From Sipunculus nudus (taxonomy: Eukaryota > Annelida > Sipuncula > Golfingiida > Sipunculidae): a DNA stretch of 64,000 bases. Of the stretch, positions 58,476 through 64,000 are shown in pieces. The notes beneath the pieces are model-generated. The model made no database searches and was not told where the DNA came from. It saw nothing but the letters and a program-made list of their open reading frames with translations. The stretch is from positions 27,462,008 through 27,526,007 of the forward strand of contig CM049313.1 in NCBI GenBank assembly GCA_026874595.1. Reading direction: 5' to 3'. A program made the position numbers and the translations under genes. Numbering within the stretch: position 1 is the stretch's first letter; each line of letters begins with the position of its first letter.

Positions 58476-60411
58476 TAGCTCAGCTGACTATAAATCATCT
58501 GAGCTATAGTCGTGGTCCTTTGTCCGTCATCCGGCCGTCCGTCTGTTAACAGGGCACGTTTTAAAACCATTGAACATACGATTCCAAAATTTTGCATACC
58601 ATTAGATGTCTCCAAAATCTCCTACCATACTGAAAATTGGGTCATTAGGACTTCGTTCCTTCGAGATATTAAGGAAAAACCTCTGTTTTCCATAAAAAAA
58701 CCATTGTTACACTTCAAGGCTGCCTAATATCAAAACCACTGATCTGTTTTTGATCATATTTAGTATTCGTACTTCCATACATATTCTATGAATGTACAAA
58801 AAATTAGATCAGTGTTAGGTCTTATTTTGAAGTTATGGGCCAAAATATAATGCAATTTTTAAAAAATCAGGAAATATATTAAGTCACCTAATATGAGAAT
58901 TGCTGAAGACTTTTTTTCAGGAATATAACTTTATTTAATCAGTTCAATTGTTTACCCAAAATTAGATTTGAATTTTGCAAATTTTTCAAGTTATTAGCAT
59001 AAATAAAAAATCAATACCTTAAATTTTGTCCAACTTTGGCAATGGCATGTTTTTTCCCTGTAAGCACTGTTGATTTAATTTTCACAGCATATATACATAA
59101 GGATTTAATCTTTTAAAACCTGATATTTCTAAGGAATTGTTCGAAAAGGGTAGCTTTTATTCAAGTTTTCATACACCATGTCAGGTGTTGTTTACATTTA
59201 GCCCTTCTAGTAGTACAGCCTTCACTTGCATTATGTAACCCACCCCAGGCAGCTTGCCTTGGCTCAGCTTGGCTACTACCAGCAGGCTTCCCCTCTGCCC
59301 TGCACTCCCCCCCCCCCACCAGATGGTGCATAAACAAGATGATTATTGTTAATATGTTATTATTTTCTGTATTTGATTCATTCTTATTCTAGGCTATACA
59401 ACATTTTAAATTTTGTATTGTACCCTTAGGGTTACAATGATTAAAGTGCACATTTGTGTCCACAAAGTGGTGTATTGCTATGAAAGTGTGGATGTTCATA
59501 AGATAAGTAATTCCTTACTTCAGAAGAGTAAAAACTTCCCCATGTGTGAAATTGACTATTAATTCCAGTAATAAATTGAAGCTGAGATAGTAATTAGCAC
59601 AATGATATTGTTTGTCCCTCATTCAACCAACAGTGTGTATACTTTATTTGAAAAGATGTTTTATTTTATCAAATTTACTGAATCTTTTATTTTATTTTGG
59701 TGAATAAAATTAAGCATGTACTGAAAACTCCAATGTGCAAAACTTTTTAATAGTGATTCAAGGAATAATCTTGTAGATGCCATGTTGTGGCATTATTTTC
59801 TTTTAAATTCTGTTTAAACATTTGTGATTTAAAAATAATAAAATATATGTGTATGCATAATATGACCCAATATGAGCTACACCCTTGATATATAATGATT
59901 GCAACAATTCTAATATTTTAACTTATATTTCAGTTTTTTTTACTCTTGATATATAATGATTGCAACTTTTGCAACAATTCTAATATTTTAACTTGTATTT
60001 TCAGTTTTTTATTAAAAATTTATAAAACTTGAAAATAAAAAATGATTCAGATAAAAACTTTTGATGGAAAAAGTGGATATGCTAAAAAATAGGCTTACAT
60101 ATAAACTTGAATGCATTATTCCCTTGATAGTGAAATAAAGGTATTAGTCCATTCTGTCCACTTGCCTGTCCATCTGTAAATTTTCATATGCATCACAGTA
60201 TCTCAAAACTTTTACTGTTTTTCTTCATGACAGTCTTGTCAGAGTATTAGTTTGCAATCATATATTGAGAACTTTACTATAACCAAGTAGGAGGGCCTCT
60301 TTCCCCTTAGCCTCTCATATTCTTATATAAATGAAAAACATTACAATAGAATATTTTGCATTTGCAAAAATTTCAAACTTCAGCTGAGCGCCGTGACCCA
60401 TGGGTCCCTTG
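58476..60411 (+). mobile_element. Family A subtype copy A8 (A-b, 1.9 kb)
   Basis: Head TAGCTCAGCTGAC at 58476, C11 run at 59307-59317, tail CAGCTGAGC, GACCCATGGGTC, CCCTTG at 60411. It includes a local duplication of a 60 bp stretch (ATATATAATGATTGCAAC) at about 59890-59965. Confidence 0.78.
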
Positions 60412-60947
60412 TTTTTATAGAGAAATGGATGAAATTGTGCACTACATGAGTATATAGTTGTGCCTAAAGAGGTGTAATATGCTCTGTTGCTTTCTTCCCA
60501 TTTCCCCCTAAAATAAGGATTCAATGACAGTGATCAGAGTACAGTGGTCCATGAGCCACCAGTTTTCAGGTGTATATATATAGCCAGTACTGTGTGGGGG
60601 TGAAGTGTGCTTCATATACATGTGAGTCACATTCATTGTTGGCAGCTGATTGTTAGATTTGAAACTAGATCCTTGGCAGTCTGATTATACTGCTGAGAAA
60701 TCCTAGCTAGAATTGGTTATCTTGACCTGTATAGTATACAGGGGCTACTGGACTGTAATTAAGATATGCAGTTGGCCACAGTGCAGGTTTTGCTGGGTAT
60801 AACAGACACAGCTGTCACAAGGCCATTTGATCTCAGAAGTTTCTGTCCGGGGCCATGTGTTCAGACTCCTTGTCTGTCACAGAGATTCCTTATAATAGCT
60901 TAGGGCAGTATCATAATGGGACCAATTATGCAAAGTAAACTCTCATG
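60412..60947. other. Unassigned sequence
   Basis: No gene, exon with splice context, or family repeat is seen here. Confidence 0.4.
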
Positions 60948-62171
60948 GGGTCTTTTTAAACACAGAAAGTACCAAAAAGTACCAAAAAATTACCGAAAAG
61001 TTACCAAAAAGTTACTGAAAAGTTACTGGAAAGACTATAAAAGCACCATTTAATTAATGTTAACACTAAAAATGTTGTTTAAGACTGTCAGTAAAGTTAG
61101 AAAATTGTGTGCTCTTTTTAAAGGATGATGGAAAAAATAACTGAAAAGCACCATAAAATGAAAAAAAATGTTACCATATAAGTACTAAAAAATAAAAAAA
61201 AATAGACAAAAATATATATAAAAAAAGTACTGAAAGGTAACCAAAAAGTCACTTAAATGTTACTAATTACTTTATTAAAAATAATTATTTTTGGAATATC
61301 TGCCTATTGTACAGTTTAGATGCCTAATTTGATTTGAAAAGCTGATCTGTATTGGAACATCATTTGAAATATTGAACAGATAAATATTCTCTAGGCAGTA
61401 TTTAACAATATATACAGCCTTATGACAGAGTTAGCAATAACTTTAAAATAAATAAAACCGAAAGCAACACACCTTTGTATTTTTAATAAATTTTGAAATC
61501 AGAATGCATTTCAAACAAAATTTGTCCATATTATTTTCATAAAGTGCCATTTTAGACCATTGGAAGGTTCTAAATTAAATACCGGTATATATGACATGGA
61601 ATATTTTATGTAAATCAATTTGGTAAATAATATAATTCTTAAATGACCAAGCACCTTAAGCAAGAACATTTAATTTGTTGAATGTCATGTAAAACCAGTA
61701 AGGATACATATTGAAACATATTTGTTCATATTTAAACATTCAACAGCATAAAAAAATATATTATCTTATTATATTAAATATTGATGTATGCACAGCATAA
61801 TGTTCTCCATCAATTACCAACTATTCAACAAAATAGCGGGTGAAGAATTTTCTTATAGTAACTTTTCGGTACTTTTCAGTAACTTTTCAGAATGTTTTAG
61901 TACTTTTTTTATATTTGATAACATTTTGTCACTTAATGGTGTTTTTCAGTCACTTTTCATCATTCTGTTTAAAGGGCTAAAAAGAGCACTCAATTTGCTA
62001 ACTTTACTGACAGTCTTCAACATTGTTTGGTAAGTTTTAGTGTTTACATTAATTTAAAAGGTGCTTTATAAGTCTTTTCAGTAACTTTTTGGCAACTTTT
62101 TGGTGACTTTTCAGTACTTTTCGGTAACTTTTCGGTAACTATTCTGATCTTTTTGGTGTTTAGAAAACCCT
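60948..62171. mobile_element. hAT-like foldback element with ~300 bp inverted arms
   Basis: CTCTCATG occurs directly before 60948 (60940-60947) and directly after 62171 (62172-62179), a perfect 8 bp duplication. Ends GGGTCTTTTTAAACAC and the inverse of the right end (AGGGTTTTCTAAACAC) match. The arms (60948-61265 and 61850-62171) are long imperfect inverted repeats, rich in AAAAGTTAC(C/T) on the left and its complement on the right. No transposase. Confidence 0.8.
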
Positions 62172-62209
62172 CTCTCATGTGTTACTTGTATATTTACTCT
62201 CTGAAGGTC

Positions 62210-62247
<38 letters not shown>

Positions 62248-64000
62248 TGAAATCACTATCACTGTATATAATGAGACGCGCTATGATATACACACTTGCA
62301 CCAGTGAACAACAGACATCATAAGAATCAGTGGCATGCATACAGTGTATAGTAAATTGTTGACCAAAATGCTTAAAAAGATGCCATAATACAAAGGTGAC
62401 TTGATAAAAAAAAAAAATACTTTGAATAGCTCCAGTTGTAGCTATAAAAAGGGAGATCCTCAGGGTGTGGTGGGATTGGGGTTGACACCCATGTTACAGT
62501 ATTGTCTGTCCTTGGTTATATTTGTACTAGCCATCGCCCTGTTCAAACTGTCAACTGATGTTGGTTAGACACATATTCAAACAAGATGTTTATTGTACTT
62601 GTGATGATATGTACTCTTACTGATTCTAAAGGTAAATAAAATAATATTTGTTGTAGCTCCACCCAGACAGGTACAATGGCAGGCCAGGATACCATCAGTT
62701 CCTTCTTGATGGTGCTTTGATACATGTTAAATCACCATCTTATTATTGATATGAAGGTGGGGTTGGGTATGTCCCCACGTACCTGTATCACATACAGTTA
62801 CTGATGCTCGTGGCTGACAACATTCCAAGACCAGTATGATGATAGAAGTCTTTATTCATCAGCAAGAGTTCTGGGACAGTCTCTGTCTGAGAGAACCACC
62901 CAGTCTCCCTTGGGCATGCACTATACAAGAGATTGATACAGAGCTGTTATGTGACATATGAGACATACATATCCATATATCTGCATTTCGTCATAAAAGC
63001 TTTTTCTTATTGGATGACCCTTGGTTACACCACTAGTAGAAGCTGCTCTTGGATTAGATGGTAATTAATGGTGACCTGACATTTGACATAATTATGCATG
63101 TCGTCATTTTACTTAAGACTATATTGACCGGACATACATCCAGTTATAGATTGACCTGCAAATCCTATTTCCAGACACCTGTTAACATGGTCAGACCAAC
63201 TCATCACATTATGCAATTTAATGCCCATTATGAGATCTGCAATAAGGCTGTATCAACATATCTGAATTAATCCTCGGTTAAAACAATAGAGCTATAAATT
63301 CAAGAATCCATTAATATTGTTGGCTCTGTCTGAATATCAGAACAGACTGAAACAAAAATTGATCTTCATTGAAATAAGTTTAAAGATTCTAAAAAATGAA
63401 ATATTCCTTTAAATATGTTTCAAGTCACAAATGCGCCAAAATTTAGGAACAAAGGAGGCAGGCAAAATTTTAGAAAACAGGAGCACTGTAGGATCAAATC
63501 CCAAGGGAAACTATAGGTGTGACATCATTCTGACTGGCTTCATGGATGAAGTTACTGGTATTGCTTGCCAAAATGGTTCTCATAGTGCTTTTACTTAATA
63601 TCTCATACATTGTTTTGTGTCAGTCACACATTTTAGAGCTAATGGATAAGAACAACGTATTTATAACATATTTAACATATTTGGCATATTTACTGGTGTG
63701 TCAGATTAAACCTTCATATTCAATTTATCACAGGGGTATGCAAATTAAACATTATTTTGCAAAATCCATATTGGTCTCAATATTCTGAAATCAATATTCA
63801 CATTTGGGAGGTGGGGGTGGGGGGTGGTTAAGGAATTTCATTCCTACATTTTCAGCTTGAAGCATCGCTAACATTTATAAATAGCATAAGTCACAACTAT
63901 AAGTTAGTTAAGTCAGCTGGCAATAGTGTATTTGAAAAGTCTCCTGCAACAGGATATTCTTGAAAACAAAATTCACAAATACTTTGAAAACTCCAACCAA
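62172..64000. other. Unassigned, non-repeat-looking region
   Basis: A (TA)n run lies at about 62213-62246 and a short G-rich stretch at 63808-63828. No recognised gene. Short frames (62543-62725 minus, 63058-63270 plus, 63546-63788 plus) lack motifs or splice support. Confidence 0.4.

Noticed and set aside
62815-62965. Plus-strand frame with protein-like residue mix
   Set aside because: About 50 codons only, no splice acceptor or motif; cannot be told from chance.
1-64000. tRNA, rRNA, CRISPR or bacterial-type operon
   Set aside because: Nothing with the needed conserved boxes, repeat-spacer layout or gene packing was seen.

Overview
This is eukaryotic DNA with no operons, ribosome binding sites or dense coding. 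It is AT-rich and almost wholly made of interspersed and nested repeats. The repeat style (Helitron/Helentron-like elements with internal tandem repeats, plus a Ty3/gypsy element) suggests a marine invertebrate, most likely a bivalve mollusc. That assignment is inference from recalled repeat biology, not from a gene match. No tRNA, rRNA or CRISPR was seen. Only two candidate host exons were found, both on the minus strand (53854-54021, convincing as a terminal exon; 46981-47135, weaker).

The one protein-coding system is a 7.3 kb LTR retrotransposon on the minus strand (17872-25180). It has about 1.09 kb LTRs, a primer binding site, a polypurine tract, and recognisable gag, protease, integrase, reverse transcriptase and RNase H. 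The protein families are Ty3/gypsy, but the order is PR-IN-RT-RH, the order normally seen in Ty1/copia. This is the Gmr1-like arrangement. The copy is dead: three in-frame stops interrupt gag-pol coding segments, a fourth truncates RNase H, two frameshifts are present, and the integrase core has a short deletion. The two LTRs still differ by only about 2% by eye.

Most of the rest is made of a few families sharing one architecture: a 5' end whose terminal bases recur inverted near, not at, the 3' end; a short 3' hairpin or palindrome; a CTAG or CTTG terminus; and insertion inside a run of T. This matches what is recalled for Helentron/Helitron2-type non-autonomous elements. Family A (TAGCTCAGCTGAC...CCCTTG) has full or partial copies at 1-4818, 5641-8071, 11312-12146, 12154-14755, 27916-30533, 34022-35109, 43616-45936, 51087-52992 and 58476-60411. 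Family B1 is 1003-4188. Family B2 is 41483-43336 and 48658-49739 (inverted). Family C (TAGCGAACCTGTGAGC...AGGCCTGTAGGCCTTG) is 4828-9618, 30676-35150, 38985-41372 (inverted) and 54233-58195. B1 carries a tandem array of about 144 bp monomers, each with four direct AGGTCA-type hexamers spaced 2-1-0, the core half-site of nuclear receptors.

Nested into these are shorter DNA transposons whose target duplications can be read directly: a TTAA element (54741-56798), a hAT-like foldback (60948-62171), a hAT-like MITE (42495-42894), a TA-flanked long-TIR element (36698-38002), a pogo/Tigger-like MITE (38629-38817) and a 975 bp insertion (35380-36354). Paralogous empty sites inside the window confirm several boundaries and give a relative order of insertion.
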